From: Trypanosoma brucei gambiense DAL972
Taxonomy: Eukaryota > Euglenozoa > Kinetoplastea > Trypanosomatida > Trypanosomatidae
Length of the DNA stretch: 64,000 nt
Assembly: GCF_000210295.1 (NCBI RefSeq)
Contig: NC_026737.1
Span: forward strand, 992,001-1,056,000
Reading direction: 5' to 3'
Made by a program: the position numbers and the translations under genes. The first letter of the stretch is position 1, and every line of letters starts with the position of its first letter. Of the stretch, positions 31,532-41,535 are shown in pieces. The notes below the pieces were generated by a model. It made no database searches, was not told the DNA's origin, and worked only from the letters and a program-made list of their open reading frames with translations.

Positions 31532-33049
31532 TTAATTGCTAAAGAACTCAATGATATTTTGCACCATCGGCGATGTGGTGGACGCATTTACAGCCGAGAG
31601 AACGGACCGCCTTGTTGCCGCAATTTTCTCTGCCTCTGGTGGTGACAACAAAAGCTCGTGCTTCTTCAAGGAGTTGATGTGCGTCCGGAAGCGTCCTTCC
31701 ACTGAAACCAAAACGCAGCGCTCAATTTCCTCTCGGCTAATGAACCGAGCAATTTCCCCATCAGATTCCGATCTTCCCTGTGCTGCGGTGTCTGTGAGGG
31801 AACTAACACCGGTTGCTGCGGTCTCCCAACTGCCAGTGGCTGCCAGGGAATCGACTCCGTTGGACTGAAGCGACATATTCATTTCAGACCAGCCGCTAGT
31901 TCCCACTTCCCTTTCGCGAGGTGACGGAAGAAATGAAACAAATGCGCGGCTGTTGGTCGAGCGCTGCCGCCTCCTTAACCCAAGCGGTGTTGAATCAATC
32001 TCCAGCTCATTTATGGTAGCGTCCTCCGGCATGGGTTGATCGTCTCGCATTCGTATAGGCGCACTGACGCTCACGCAGCTGTCCGGCAGACGCTTTTCAA
32101 ATGTTGGAAGTACCGCATGGAAGTCGGGTTTTATCAACACCTCACTCTCCTCATCCATTTCCCCAATCTCACTGAAGGTGCGGAAGGTGAGAGGAGTTTG
32201 AAAGCAGCCGTCATAAGCTGTTGAGAGTATGGACTGGTTTGATCGTGTCTCCGCTAGGGAGAAGGAAGCCTCCCTTACCACAAGGTTGTCAACAGCATGG
32301 TTTACAAAGACGGAAACATTATTGCACGCATCCTTCAAGGAGTGGCGCCCCTGTGGTGTCGCTCTAGATTTATCGTTTATTCGTCGGTAACCATCAAGAA
32401 TTTGTTCAACAATGAATTGCAACCTGTCCTCACTGACACTTCTTCCCATGGGGACCGCGGAGAGGATGCGTGGGCGGTCACTGATGAAACCGTAGTGCGT
32501 GTGGGGATGCTGCCGTTGCGCTAAATGATGCCGCTCATTCACCACTGGAATATCCCCGCCCACTGCCAAACAAGGTGTTTGTGGTGTTAGTACATCGGGA
32601 AGTAATGGTGTATTTTGCACTCCCTCTTTAATGCTGGCGTCCGGGCCGGGTTGCGGCTCCTGCTGCTCGTCCTTATCAACCACGTCTCTGCCGTACAAAG
32701 TGCACAGGAAGTCTACTACATTGTTCAAGAAATTCACGTTTCCCGATGACTTTTTTCGGGTGGGGTGCATTGCTCTGCTTGCTGCTCCGCTTGAAGCGTT
32801 AGTATCGTCCGTGAGAACCGAAACTCGATGACCGCTCGATGATCGACGATGCAACCGAGTATTGACGACATCTTTTGTAGCGGTTGATGGGTCCTCTCCT
32901 GACTTCTCAACGGTCAATCTTCGCACGCCTTCATCTCCTCTAGCTGCTTCCTCATTAAAGACTGGTGGAGTTATCGGTTCCGAACCTGCCGACATTTGGA
33001 TAAGTGTCGGAGGGTAAAACAGAAAATTTCCTGAGTAACGGGCCGCCAA
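31532..33049 (-). CDS. Hypothetical, largely disordered protein
   Basis: 505 residues, or 487 if translation starts at the second Met (nucleotide 32995, MSAGSEP). I do not recognise a family. Composition is typical of trypanosome coding sequence: Ser/Thr/Pro/Arg-rich, predicted mostly disordered, with a basic, phosphosite-like RRSSSGHRVS near 68-77. Short helical islands include FLNNVVDFLCTLYG (about 103-116) and RLQFIVEQILDGYRRI. The last 70 residues (from ISREEIERCVLV) form a likely helical bundle with charged heptads. No membrane span, signal peptide or zinc ligand cluster is visible. It sits between the J-domain gene and the long non-coding stretch, which gives no functional clue. Length and codon quality make it a real gene. 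Confidence 0.82.
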   Translation of the reverse strand: MAARYSGNFLFYPPTLIQMSAGSEPITPPVFNEEAARGDEGVRRLTVEKSGEDPSTATKDVVNTRLHRRSSSGHRVSVLTDDTNASSGAASRAMHPTRKKSSGNVNFLNNVVDFLCTLYGRDVVDKDEQQEPQPGPDASIKEGVQNTPLLPDVLTPQTPCLAVGGDIPVVNERHHLAQRQHPHTHYGFISDRPRILSAVPMGRSVSEDRLQFIVEQILDGYRRINDKSRATPQGRHSLKDACNNVSVFVNHAVDNLVVREASFSLAETRSNQSILSTAYDGCFQTPLTFRTFSEIGEMDEESEVLIKPDFHAVLPTFEKRLPDSCVSVSAPIRMRDDQPMPEDATINELEIDSTPLGLRRRQRSTNSRAFVSFLPSPREREVGTSGWSEMNMSLQSNGVDSLAATGSWETAATGVSSLTDTAAQGRSESDGEIARFISREEIERCVLVSVEGRFRTHINSLKKHELLLSPPEAEKIAATRRSVLSAVNASTTSPMVQNIIEFFSN

Positions 33050-33659
33050 CAGACTTGATACTTCGGCGATTCAAAGAAGTAGCAAAAAACAAAAAAAAAA
33101 GAAAGCGATGCAAAAATCTTGAGGAAAAGGGGGAATTCATATGTAAGCTGAAGGTGAGGAGTTAAACGAAGGAGCACCATCATTATCGTAGGATACAATG
33201 ATCACATAACATTGCTCCTGAAACTGCTGTACTTGGGTCGAAGGGAACCATGAGTCAGAGGTTCGTTGGTAAAAATGCAAAAGAAAAGAAAGTTAAATCC
33301 TTATTTTTGAACGAATGGGAGGGGGGGGGGGTGCCCCCTCAACTCTTCTCTTTCCTTTCCCTCTCCTTTTAATTAAGTTAGGGTTCCCCTTTGCTGTCTA
33401 CTGCTTCCTTAATTAAAGGAAGCCCATCCTCTCACACCTGACATGCAACCGCCTTTGGGGGAATAAAACAGAAACCTAGCAAACACTGTTTAGCAGGTGC
33501 AAACAAGCGCATATGTATATGCGTATTTATGTATTTAGTACATGTGTTAACGCAGGGGCGGGCGTCCACAAGCGCGAGCGCAAAAATGAGAGGAATAAAC
33601 TGTTTGAGAGACATTACACACTGCTACGCAAGTGACACCCGTATAAGGTTGAAGCCTTA
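33050..33659. other. Intergenic region, no gene seen
   Basis: Holds the 5' UTR of the 505-residue protein gene and the J-domain gene's 3' UTR. A G-run at about 33320-33331 (C-run in the transcript) lies within generally purine-rich plus-strand sequence. Nothing else stands out. Confidence 0.55.
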
Positions 33660-35120
33660 CTAAAGCCGTTGGGACGTCGCTTCTGATCGGCTGGAAGAGC
33701 ATGTCGAGCAAATTTCCATAATCATTTCACTGATTTTCACCAGCATCCGTGCCCGCCTGGCACGGTGTTCGTCCGTCACTGATAAGTCATAGAGGAGAAG
33801 GTTGGCTGCACATCCGACACTCTGCTGCACGTCCCGCTGACAAAAAGCCAACGCAGCGTTGATGAGCTGATCCCCGCTGAGCCTTTTCCGTGCAGCCTTA
33901 TACAGCGTCGTTACACACGTCTTTGTGAGTAGTTTCATACTGGATATACAGGCCCACTTTGAGGTTCGGAATCGGTCGATCTCCCGCCTGAGAGGAACCC
34001 TTGTTAAGTGCTGACGAGCGACTGCGGCGTATTGTTTGGCGACCAAAGGCATGAAACTCCGCCCACCGCGCGTGCAGACCGCGTCCACGATTGCCGGTCG
34101 TGCGGCCTCGAGCGTGGCGTCATCGCCATCCACAAGTGGCAGAAGAATTTTGGCCAAACGCAACCGTCGCCTGTTCTTCATTTCTTTCCTGAGCTCACCA
34201 TCGAGGTATAAACGCGAGGTGAAGTGAAGGGTCCACCCCAGACGACCGATGAAGGGCTCCCAGTGCCTTGCGCCAAGAATCTCCTCTATGTTGGAGTATG
34301 AACCGTCGCCCACACGGTTGGGGTTTACTTTTCCACTTGTGTCATATTCGATGCGACACCGTTCGTCACTCAGCACATTGTAGGCATCCAAAAGACGTTG
34401 AAATCGCTGCGAGGCGTCTGCATCGCCAATATTCCTGTCCGGATGCAGTAGTAGTGCCTTGTGGCGGTAGGCTGATCGAATTTCATCTGCCGTGGCTTCT
34501 CTACCCACTCCCAAAATACTGTAAAAGTCCTCTCCCAATTCTCCATCCTGCTGTTCAGTAGAGTCAGCATCAGCAGCGTCTTCCTCATTAGAGTCAGGGG
34601 ACAAGCTTTTCTTTACCCAGTCCATTATCTTATTCTTCCGCTTGCGAGACTTACGGTAGATGTCATCATCCGTTGGAGGAAGATCAGCCAACATGTCATC
34701 CAAGTGTACATCGATCCACTTCCCATATATTTCGCACCAGTAGCATCTTCCCCGTACTGTTTGCTGGAGAGCAGCTTTTGTGTTCATCACACCACGGCCA
34801 AGTTGTCGCGCGCCCATCACCACGCCAGCCAAAGTTCCACCCGCAAGTGTGACAATACCGGCGCCGAGCCCTTTAGCGACACCAACGGCGCCTTCTTCTT
34901 TCCCGGAAGCTATGGTCGCTGCAATGAGACCACTCATTCCCATGCCAACTCCTACCACCACATTTCTGGCGGCATCGGCTACTCCATGTCCAACATGTTT
35001 AGGCACACTGTCAGCAAAAGGGCTCCGCAACAGAGAAAGCGGTACTCGGGGTACATTCGTATTTTCTGTCCCCCTCCTCCTTCTCCTTCCGCTTGGATTG
35101 CATCCGTTGCTTTTCCCCAT
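33660..35120 (-). CDS. J-domain protein with Gly-rich hydrophobic segment and DnaJ-X-like C-terminus
   Basis: 486 residues from the Met at 35120; the frame is open 50 codons further to a Met at 35270, but that extension looks like translated UTR. The start MGKSNGC offers Gly2 for possible N-myristoylation, followed by a basic RRRRR. Residues 44-110 are an Ala/Gly/Val-rich hydrophobic stretch with Gly every few residues that could form membrane-embedded hairpins. A CYWCEIYG pair of cysteines is at 126-129. The J domain is about 198-260 with HPD at 226-228, so it should stimulate an Hsp70. The C-terminal 200 residues resemble the DnaJ-X region of Caj1/Djp1-type proteins. It is probably a membrane-attached Hsp70 co-chaperone; client and organelle are unknown. 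Confidence 0.9.
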   Translation of the reverse strand: MGKSNGCNPSGRRRRRGTENTNVPRVPLSLLRSPFADSVPKHVGHGVADAARNVVVGVGMGMSGLIAATIASGKEEGAVGVAKGLGAGIVTLAGGTLAGVVMGARQLGRGVMNTKAALQQTVRGRCYWCEIYGKWIDVHLDDMLADLPPTDDDIYRKSRKRKNKIMDWVKKSLSPDSNEEDAADADSTEQQDGELGEDFYSILGVGREATADEIRSAYRHKALLLHPDRNIGDADASQRFQRLLDAYNVLSDERCRIEYDTSGKVNPNRVGDGSYSNIEEILGARHWEPFIGRLGWTLHFTSRLYLDGELRKEMKNRRRLRLAKILLPLVDGDDATLEAARPAIVDAVCTRGGRSFMPLVAKQYAAVARQHLTRVPLRREIDRFRTSKWACISSMKLLTKTCVTTLYKAARKRLSGDQLINAALAFCQRDVQQSVGCAANLLLYDLSVTDEHRARRARMLVKISEMIMEICSTCSSSRSEATSQRL

Positions 35121-36849
35121 GTTTTCAACTGTACATAAAACAAACATATGGGATAGTAATAGTTGCGGGGTGATGACAAGTGAGGTGTGATGAGAATACC
35201 AACCGCTGGAAGAACCACGCAGAACACTACACAAATGCACACACGTATATGTGTATGTGTAAAAGAACAAATATTCTTTTATTTTAAGAGAGAGAGAGAG
35301 GAGGGGGGGGGGAACATCCAGACCATTTCAGAATTTGTACCAACACTCCAAGTGTCGCCGGTTTGCGTACCGTATGCCGCTGAGAGTTACCTGTGCACGA
35401 CTGTCCTGTCGTCACACAAAGATTTGGAGGAAAGAACAGCGGGTAAAGAGGAGTCGGCATCGCTTGTGTTTCCGTGCAAGGCAAAAGAAAAAAAACGGGA
35501 AAGAAAACAACAACAAGCAAAAACAAAAGAAGGGAAAACGTCATGCGACCGCAAACCGCCAAGCGGAAAGGGGGACTCCGCACGACGGTTAAATGAATTA
35601 ATTATCAGCGGTGTTCGCGCAATTCATTAAATTATTGAAAAGTGGAGATTCGTGCAACCTGTCATTTTTGTTTTTTGTGACGCGTAGTTTGTCACTCAAC
35701 AAGTAATATGACATATTTTTGTGTGTGCCATGTGACTTTCCTTGAAACTACGAAGGGGAAGAAGGGTTCAGAATTCTCAATTTGTGTAAATAAATGAACT
35801 AATCAGAGGAAAAAAAAAGGGGAAACAGGGAAGAGATAATAATAATAAAAGAACCGCCACAATTCCGTGGCTTAAAGCTGAGCAGGTGACAGACATATGC
35901 GAGAGTTATGCAGTGATAGAAAAAAAAATAGCAGTCCGCAGTGGGAGCGCACACCTGGTCAAAAAAAGTAAAATAAAGAAATAAAAAGAAAATTAGCCCT
36001 TTCCGAATTTCTCAACGCCCACCCAAAGTTGTGGAGTGTACTGGGCAAAAAAAAAAAATAAAAGACAAAAAGTAGATAAATACAACAACAAGCACACCAA
36101 TAAATAGGAGGGAGAGTAAAAGAAATCAGAAAAAATATTAGGGAAAAACATTGAGGAGGAAAATGACGGTGACGAGTGGGGGAATATGAAACAAAGAGAA
36201 TATATATATATATAGGAATGACACGCATATTATCTTTTTTCTCTTCATTTTCCCTTTTGACACTCCACTTAAATCATTCGCTCTTTTCGTCCCCTCACCC
36301 GATCGCCATCATTAACCAAACTTTGATATCGCAGGCTGTGAAATTGCTCAAGACCGGACAAAACGAGGGAAAATAAAACAAAAAAAAATAGAAAGTTGAG
36401 AAAGGTGTTGACACCACACATTATATTAAATACAAAAAAAAACAATGAACGATGCTCATCACAGTGGTCAGGATACCTGCCAGTGGTGCACGATGGAAAG
36501 AAGTCCATGCGAAGGCCTTCCTCTACTTTTTTCCCTCTTTCGAAACGCATTATTACTCATTTATAAGACATTAACAACAATAACAACAACAAAATAATTA
36601 CAAAGATATTATTTTTTAAAGTTAAAAAGAAACTAGGGTAGGGTAGAGAGGAAAACGAAACAAAACAAGCATAAGAAAGGTGATAGCATACAGTTGTGAC
36701 CACTTTACCTTAAATAGAAATTTACTTTCTCTTTATATCTCGTTACACCCAGGGGCTTAGTGGGAAATAAGCACTTTCTCAGCTCTTGTCAGCGCCTCAA
36801 ACTTAAGAATTGAGTCCGCCGCATGCTGGCACTTACGTTTAGTTTATGT
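35121..36849. other. Intergenic region, no gene seen
   Basis: Contains the J-domain gene's splice signals at its left end and the 3' UTR of transporter copy 2. A-rich on the plus strand with poly-A runs near 36047-36060; no gene-like frame. Confidence 0.6.
35276..35314 (-). promoter_or_regulatory. Polypyrimidine tract and AG, candidate splice acceptor of J-domain gene
   Basis: Plus-strand purine run at 35286-35314 (GA repeats then a G10 run) is a strong pyrimidine tract in the transcript; the first AG is at 35277-35276. The upstream in-frame Met would then be only six bases from the cap exon, favouring the Met at 35120. Confidence 0.5.
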
Positions 36850-38220
36850 TCATCCCCTGGCTGTATCCAAAATGGTGGAGCCGGTGCCGAACACAATAAG
36901 AAACACACCGCACAGCAGCACCACATAAGTCGTAATGTAATATAAGGGCCCAACTTTCTGCCATGTGAAGCCCCCTGAGTACATAATCAACAACGCGGGG
37001 AAGACGAAACCCAGTGAACCACCACACACAGATCCGGCAATACCAAACACGGTGGTGATCTTCGGGATGAATATACTCAAAAGCAAAACAAGGAACGACA
37101 GTGTAATGACTGACACGCAATGCTTCCAAAAGGGTAGAGAATCCGCAGTCTTCCCAACGACGTCATACAATGCATTACGGCACGCCATAGCAACTAGGGC
37201 ATAGGATACGCATAGTTTGATAACGACGCCAATCATACCAACCATTACAGCCGGCTCCTTTACGGGGTCGTACATAAGCAAAATAGAACTGGTTGCGGTC
37301 TTACCAAAGTCCATGTAACCGAAAAAGGCAGTGATTATGTACATTATACAGCAAAGGGTATTGGCAATGATGGCCGCAATAACAAACTTACGTACTGAAC
37401 GATCCTTCATGTCAATATAAACTTCGTACGCTGTAATCTGCGATATGAATGCGAACATAAATACTCCCATTCCCTCAATGGCCTGGAATCCGCTGTTGAA
37501 TAGGATGATTTCGGCATCTTCGCTCTTGGTCACACTAACATTCTTTATATTCTCCGACAAGCCATTCATGCACGAGTGCACAACGATCACAATGACAAAA
37601 TACACCATGAAGGTAACGGCAAAAGTGGAGACGTACCGAAGGGAGTCGATGTGACGCGGAATCGTCAGCGGAAGCATAAAACATGCCCAAACCACCGCCA
37701 TGAGAAGACGATTACCTGATTTTTCCTTCAGGAAGTCCGGCGCATTTGTGCCTTTCAAAATGGCAGACAAAATATCTCCCACTGAAATCACGTAGGCAAC
37801 ACAACCACTAAAACCGAGTAGCGCTCGAATGCCAGCAAGAACATACGCAGCCCCGCGGCCGAGAAGTGCGCGAGTTGCCCTCTCGAAGGTGGGGGCTCCT
37901 GAGCGGTCGGCTGCGACTGAGAGGTTGTGCATCGTGAAAACCGTTACGGAAGAGATGAAAATGAGGTAAAACATTCCCATGATAAGGCCGGTACTGTTGG
38001 CCGCCGGAGGCATCCCGAAGATTCCCGCACCGATTGTTGTTGACGCCATGTTAAAAGCACTGGCCGCAATGCCACCCGGAGGCAAAACAGTGGCGACGCA
38101 CAAACTCACCTTCGTAAAGAATGTGTTTCGCCCCTTCTTCACGTTATCTTCGGTCTGCACCGGTTCATTGGAGAGGTTGTTTGGCGTTTGCACTTCTTGT
38201 TGTTGCTTGGAGTTGCTCAT
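36850..38220 (-). CDS. Amino acid transporter, AAAP family (copy 2)
   Basis: 456 residues from the Met at 38220. The frame continues 102 codons upstream to 38526, but the shorter start matches the length of its two relatives (453 and 471). About 11 membrane spans; the first carries FNMASTTIGAGIFGMP. It shares long identical blocks with the gene at 39684-41099, including about 90 identical residues from CVAYVISVGDIL to ENIKNVSV, while the N-terminal spans and the last two spans differ. In T. brucei a small cluster of related transporters at this locus (AAT2 group) has been linked to ornithine uptake for some members. That link is from memory and cannot be assigned to this copy. Expected location is the plasma membrane. 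Confidence 0.93.
   Translation of the reverse strand: MSNSKQQQEVQTPNNLSNEPVQTEDNVKKGRNTFFTKVSLCVATVLPPGGIAASAFNMASTTIGAGIFGMPPAANSTGLIMGMFYLIFISSVTVFTMHNLSVAADRSGAPTFERATRALLGRGAAYVLAGIRALLGFSGCVAYVISVGDILSAILKGTNAPDFLKEKSGNRLLMAVVWACFMLPLTIPRHIDSLRYVSTFAVTFMVYFVIVIVVHSCMNGLSENIKNVSVTKSEDAEIILFNSGFQAIEGMGVFMFAFISQITAYEVYIDMKDRSVRKFVIAAIIANTLCCIMYIITAFFGYMDFGKTATSSILLMYDPVKEPAVMVGMIGVVIKLCVSYALVAMACRNALYDVVGKTADSLPFWKHCVSVITLSFLVLLLSIFIPKITTVFGIAGSVCGGSLGFVFPALLIMYSGGFTWQKVGPLYYITTYVVLLCGVFLIVFGTGSTILDTARG
37532..37788 (-). repeat. 257-bp block identical to 40366-40622
   Basis: Base-by-base comparison shows 257 identical positions shared with transporter copy 3 at a constant offset of 2834 bp. 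A second identical block of 75 bp is at 36949-37023 and 39783-39857 with the same offset. Confidence 0.95.
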
Positions 38221-39683
38221 TGCGTCTTGCAGTCGATTAGCACTTTTAGGGACTTCTTTTACCCACAGAGTTTCGGGAACAAAAGGATGAAAGAGAAAGA
38301 GCATGAGGAAGTGATGTGCAAGGAAAGTTAGATATGCACAAGTTGGTGCGTACCATGTCTGAAAGTTTATTGAAGAAGATGCAAGCACACACCTGGAGAG
38401 ACGCAAATGACGTTCGCCTCCCTTCGTTTTGTGCTTGAGCTGTGCAGCAGTTGCCCTGATGATTGTAATGCACACGAGGTGATTTCCATACCAACGTTGA
38501 ATAGAGTTGTTTGAGGGCAAATTCACTTGCCACTGGAGTTACAAACGCATAAAGTCGTTTCGGCATGCTAGTGATTGTTTGCTCACGTTTCTTGTCGATT
38601 GCGCCACTTCTTCAGTACCATACGACTTCATGCGAGATGAAGAGCGGGGAAGACTTCTGCAAGACAAAACTTAAAATGTTGCAGTGCTTTGAAGCAGAGT
38701 GGACATACACATAACTTTGCTCCTTGACACCACAGCTAGGAACGCAGCGCCCCAAAGTTATGAATTACATATGAACTTGATGCACTTGATGGAAGCGGCA
38801 CCGCGTGAATGCCACTACTGAAAGTGTATGAAAGGAAAGAAAAGACAATAAGAATTTTAGAGGAAAGAACAAAGAAGGGGTTAATGTTTCGCAATTACCA
38901 TTTAACCTAGTGGTATACCTGAGATAATAAAATCAGCGGTGCACCGAAAGAAATGCTGCACAGCCTGAGCACCGAGGGAGGAAGTTGAGGTAAAAAGAAA
39001 AAAAAAAGAAACCATAAAACAAAAAAGAAACCGAAAGGGACCCTCGAATGGTATCGCAGAAGCAGCATTTGGAGATGAGTGGACGCATGGAGTCGGCAAA
39101 CTTGATGGCTTTACCACCGCTTTATTCAACGGCAATGGAGCCACCGCCTCCAGCCGCATCGCATAATACAGCCAAATCACTGCAATTCGCACCTCTGCTT
39201 GTTGTATTTTCTAATCGGCGGACGTAACGAGGGAAAAACGATGGGACCCCAACGAGTTGACAACGACAAAAGAAAAAAGAAGAAAACAAAAGAATTTGAG
39301 CAGGAATTTTTTTGGGAAAAAGAGATGAAATTTGCTTCACATGTTGTAAAGATCAAGTACTTTAATCGTTCCACAATGCAGTGGCGAAGTAAAAGATGAA
39401 AGAAGACCTACCACCAAACCAATGAAAAAAGAACCGAAAGTGGTCCGCTCATTCGCTACCACTGCTGCAGCAAAAAAAGAGGGAAAATGAGTGGAATGCG
39501 AAAGGGTGGAGACAACTGTTGCCGAAAGAGTGAAGACACGTTGGTGGCGGTTAACTATCCTCCGCTGCGTTCAATGGTAATAGGCAGATAAGTAACAAAA
39601 CATCTGATTTATTTATTTACTTATTTACTGACTCTCCTCCTTTACCTCCTTTTTTTCTTCAATAGGAACTTCAAAGCCGCCGG
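38221..39683. other. Intergenic region between two transporter copies
   Basis: No gene supported. It carries the copy 2 5' UTR (including the unused in-frame extension to 38526) and the copy 3 3' UTR. I saw no sequence here repeated from the region beyond copy 3, so the shared identity seems limited to the coding sequence. Confidence 0.55.
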
Positions 39684-41099
39684 TTAACCAGTTATAGTGC
39701 CCCATATACTCGCACCCGTGCCGAAAACAATGCCTACAACACCACAAATTAGTAAAACATATGTCGCAAGATAATGTAAAGACCCAACTTTCTGCCATGT
39801 GAAGCCCCCTGAGTACATAATCAACAACGCGGGGAAGACGAAACCCAGTGAACCACCGGTAATCGAGCCAGAAAAACCAAGGACGGTGTTAACATTGGGA
39901 ATGAATAGACCCAAAAGCAGTGCAGCAGTGGACAGCACGATGACTGACACGCAATGCTTCCAAAAGGGTAGAGAATCCGCAGTCTTCCCAACGACGTCAT
40001 ACAATGCATTACGACACGCCATAGCGAGCAGCGCATACGAAGCAACCAGCTTTACAAGCACGCCAATCATACCAACCATTACAGCCGGCTCCTTTACGGG
40101 GTCGTACATAAGCAAAATAGAACCGGAAACAGCACGACCAAAGTCCATGTAACCGAAAAAGGCGGTGATTATGTACAGCGCAGTACACAGGGACATGGCA
40201 ATGATGGCCGCAATAACAAACTTACGTACTGAACGATCCTTCATGTCAATATAAACTTCATACGCCGTGTCCTGACAAGTGTAGGAAAACATAAATACTC
40301 CCATTCCCTCAATGGCCTGGAATCCGCTATTAAAGAGAATGATGGCAGCTGTATCACTCTTTCCAACACTAACATTCTTTATATTCTCCGACAAGCCATT
40401 CATGCACGAGTGCACAACGATCACAATGACAAAATACACCATGAAGGTAACGGCAAAAGTGGAGACGTACCGAAGGGAGTCGATGTGACGCGGAATCGTC
40501 AGCGGAAGCATAAAACATGCCCAAACCACCGCCATGAGAAGACGATTACCTGATTTTTCCTTCAGGAAGTCCGGCGCATTTGTGCCTTTCAAAATGGCAG
40601 ACAAAATATCTCCCACTGAAATTACGTAGGCAACACAACTCGTAAAACCATCAAGCGCTCGAAGAACAGCAATGGCATAAGCAACTCTACGACCCATGAG
40701 GACAAATGTTACGCTTTCATATGTGGGTGCTTTGGAGCGGTCCGCTGCGAGGGCGAGATTACGCATGGAATAGATAGTCATGCAACTAATAAAAAAGAGG
40801 TAAAACATTCCCATGATAAGTCCACTGCTACCGGCCGATGACGGCAAGCCAAAGATGCCAGCGCCCAGCGTTGTCGCTGCGATGTTGAAGGCACTGGCGA
40901 TTGTACCTCCGGGAGGGATGAATGCAGCAAATTGTTTGCTCTGCTCACCAGGAGGTTGCTTCCCTGATTGGGGTTCGTTTGATTGAACATTTTGACTGGT
41001 TTCACAGTTTCCAACGTTATTATTGACAACGGTGTGACCGATCGGCTCGAAACAATTGTGAGGTACGGTGTTGCTTGTATTTTCTCTGGCAATACACAT
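39684..41099 (-). CDS. Amino acid transporter, AAAP family (copy 3)
   Basis: 471 residues, about 11 membrane spans, with FNIAATTLGAGIFGLP in the first span after an 80-residue hydrophilic, Asn/Gln-rich N-terminus. It is a tandem paralogue of the gene at 36850-38220. The central part is identical in DNA for hundreds of bases, whereas the N-terminal 130 residues and the C-terminal spans have diverged; this points to gene conversion between copies. Differences cluster in spans 1-4 and near the segment CQDTAYEVYIDM (versus SQITAYEVYIDM), which may alter substrate preference. Import of a cationic or neutral amino acid at the plasma membrane is the likely role; the substrate is unknown. The start Met at 41099 gives a plausible cytosolic N-terminus. 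Confidence 0.93.
   Translation of the reverse strand: MCIARENTSNTVPHNCFEPIGHTVVNNNVGNCETSQNVQSNEPQSGKQPPGEQSKQFAAFIPPGGTIASAFNIAATTLGAGIFGLPSSAGSSGLIMGMFYLFFISCMTIYSMRNLALAADRSKAPTYESVTFVLMGRRVAYAIAVLRALDGFTSCVAYVISVGDILSAILKGTNAPDFLKEKSGNRLLMAVVWACFMLPLTIPRHIDSLRYVSTFAVTFMVYFVIVIVVHSCMNGLSENIKNVSVGKSDTAAIILFNSGFQAIEGMGVFMFSYTCQDTAYEVYIDMKDRSVRKFVIAAIIAMSLCTALYIITAFFGYMDFGRAVSGSILLMYDPVKEPAVMVGMIGVLVKLVASYALLAMACRNALYDVVGKTADSLPFWKHCVSVIVLSTAALLLGLFIPNVNTVLGFSGSITGGSLGFVFPALLIMYSGGFTWQKVGSLHYLATYVLLICGVVGIVFGTGASIWGTITG
40366..40622 (-). repeat. 257-bp block identical to 37532-37788
   Basis: Partner of the identical block in transporter copy 2; flanking coding sequence diverges abruptly on both sides. 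Confidence 0.95.
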
Positions 41100-41535
41100 T
41101 AGATCTTACAGCTAGTAGCGTTTTCCCCTTCCCCACTGTTTAACTTACCTAGTTGCCTGCGACTCGTCTTTTAGGTACCGTCTAAGGCAATAATTTGAAG
41201 GAAAATGCAAACGGAATAAAAACAAATACCGAAAGAAGAAAGGGGACGGGAAGTGAGGGTTGGTGTGGAAAGAGTTGGTCGGCAGCGATGCAACCACCTC
41301 GTTATGAGTAGGGGGATGAAGGAAGCATATGTCAAAGCGTGTAGCTCATTGCGTCGAAGGATGCCTATACGGCAGAAAGGGTGTATTCCAAGTGACCACG
41401 GCATCCCATCCACGCTATTGAACCCTTTAATTGAGTACCATGGTTTCACCCCAAAGATTCCTCGCTTAATCGTCCGTTTAGTCTCATTCATATTTAGATT
41501 TGCCGTTTGTGGTGCAGCATCCCCATTCAAGAAAC
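41100..41535. other. Intergenic region, no gene seen
   Basis: 436 bp holding the copy 3 5' UTR and the TRM13 3' UTR. A 141-codon minus-strand frame (41171-41596) overlaps the end of TRM13 and was not called. Confidence 0.55.

Noticed and set aside
38221..38526. 102-codon in-frame N-terminal extension of transporter copy 2
   Set aside because: The two related transporters start at the equivalent of 38220 and the extension lacks any family feature; treated as 5' UTR.
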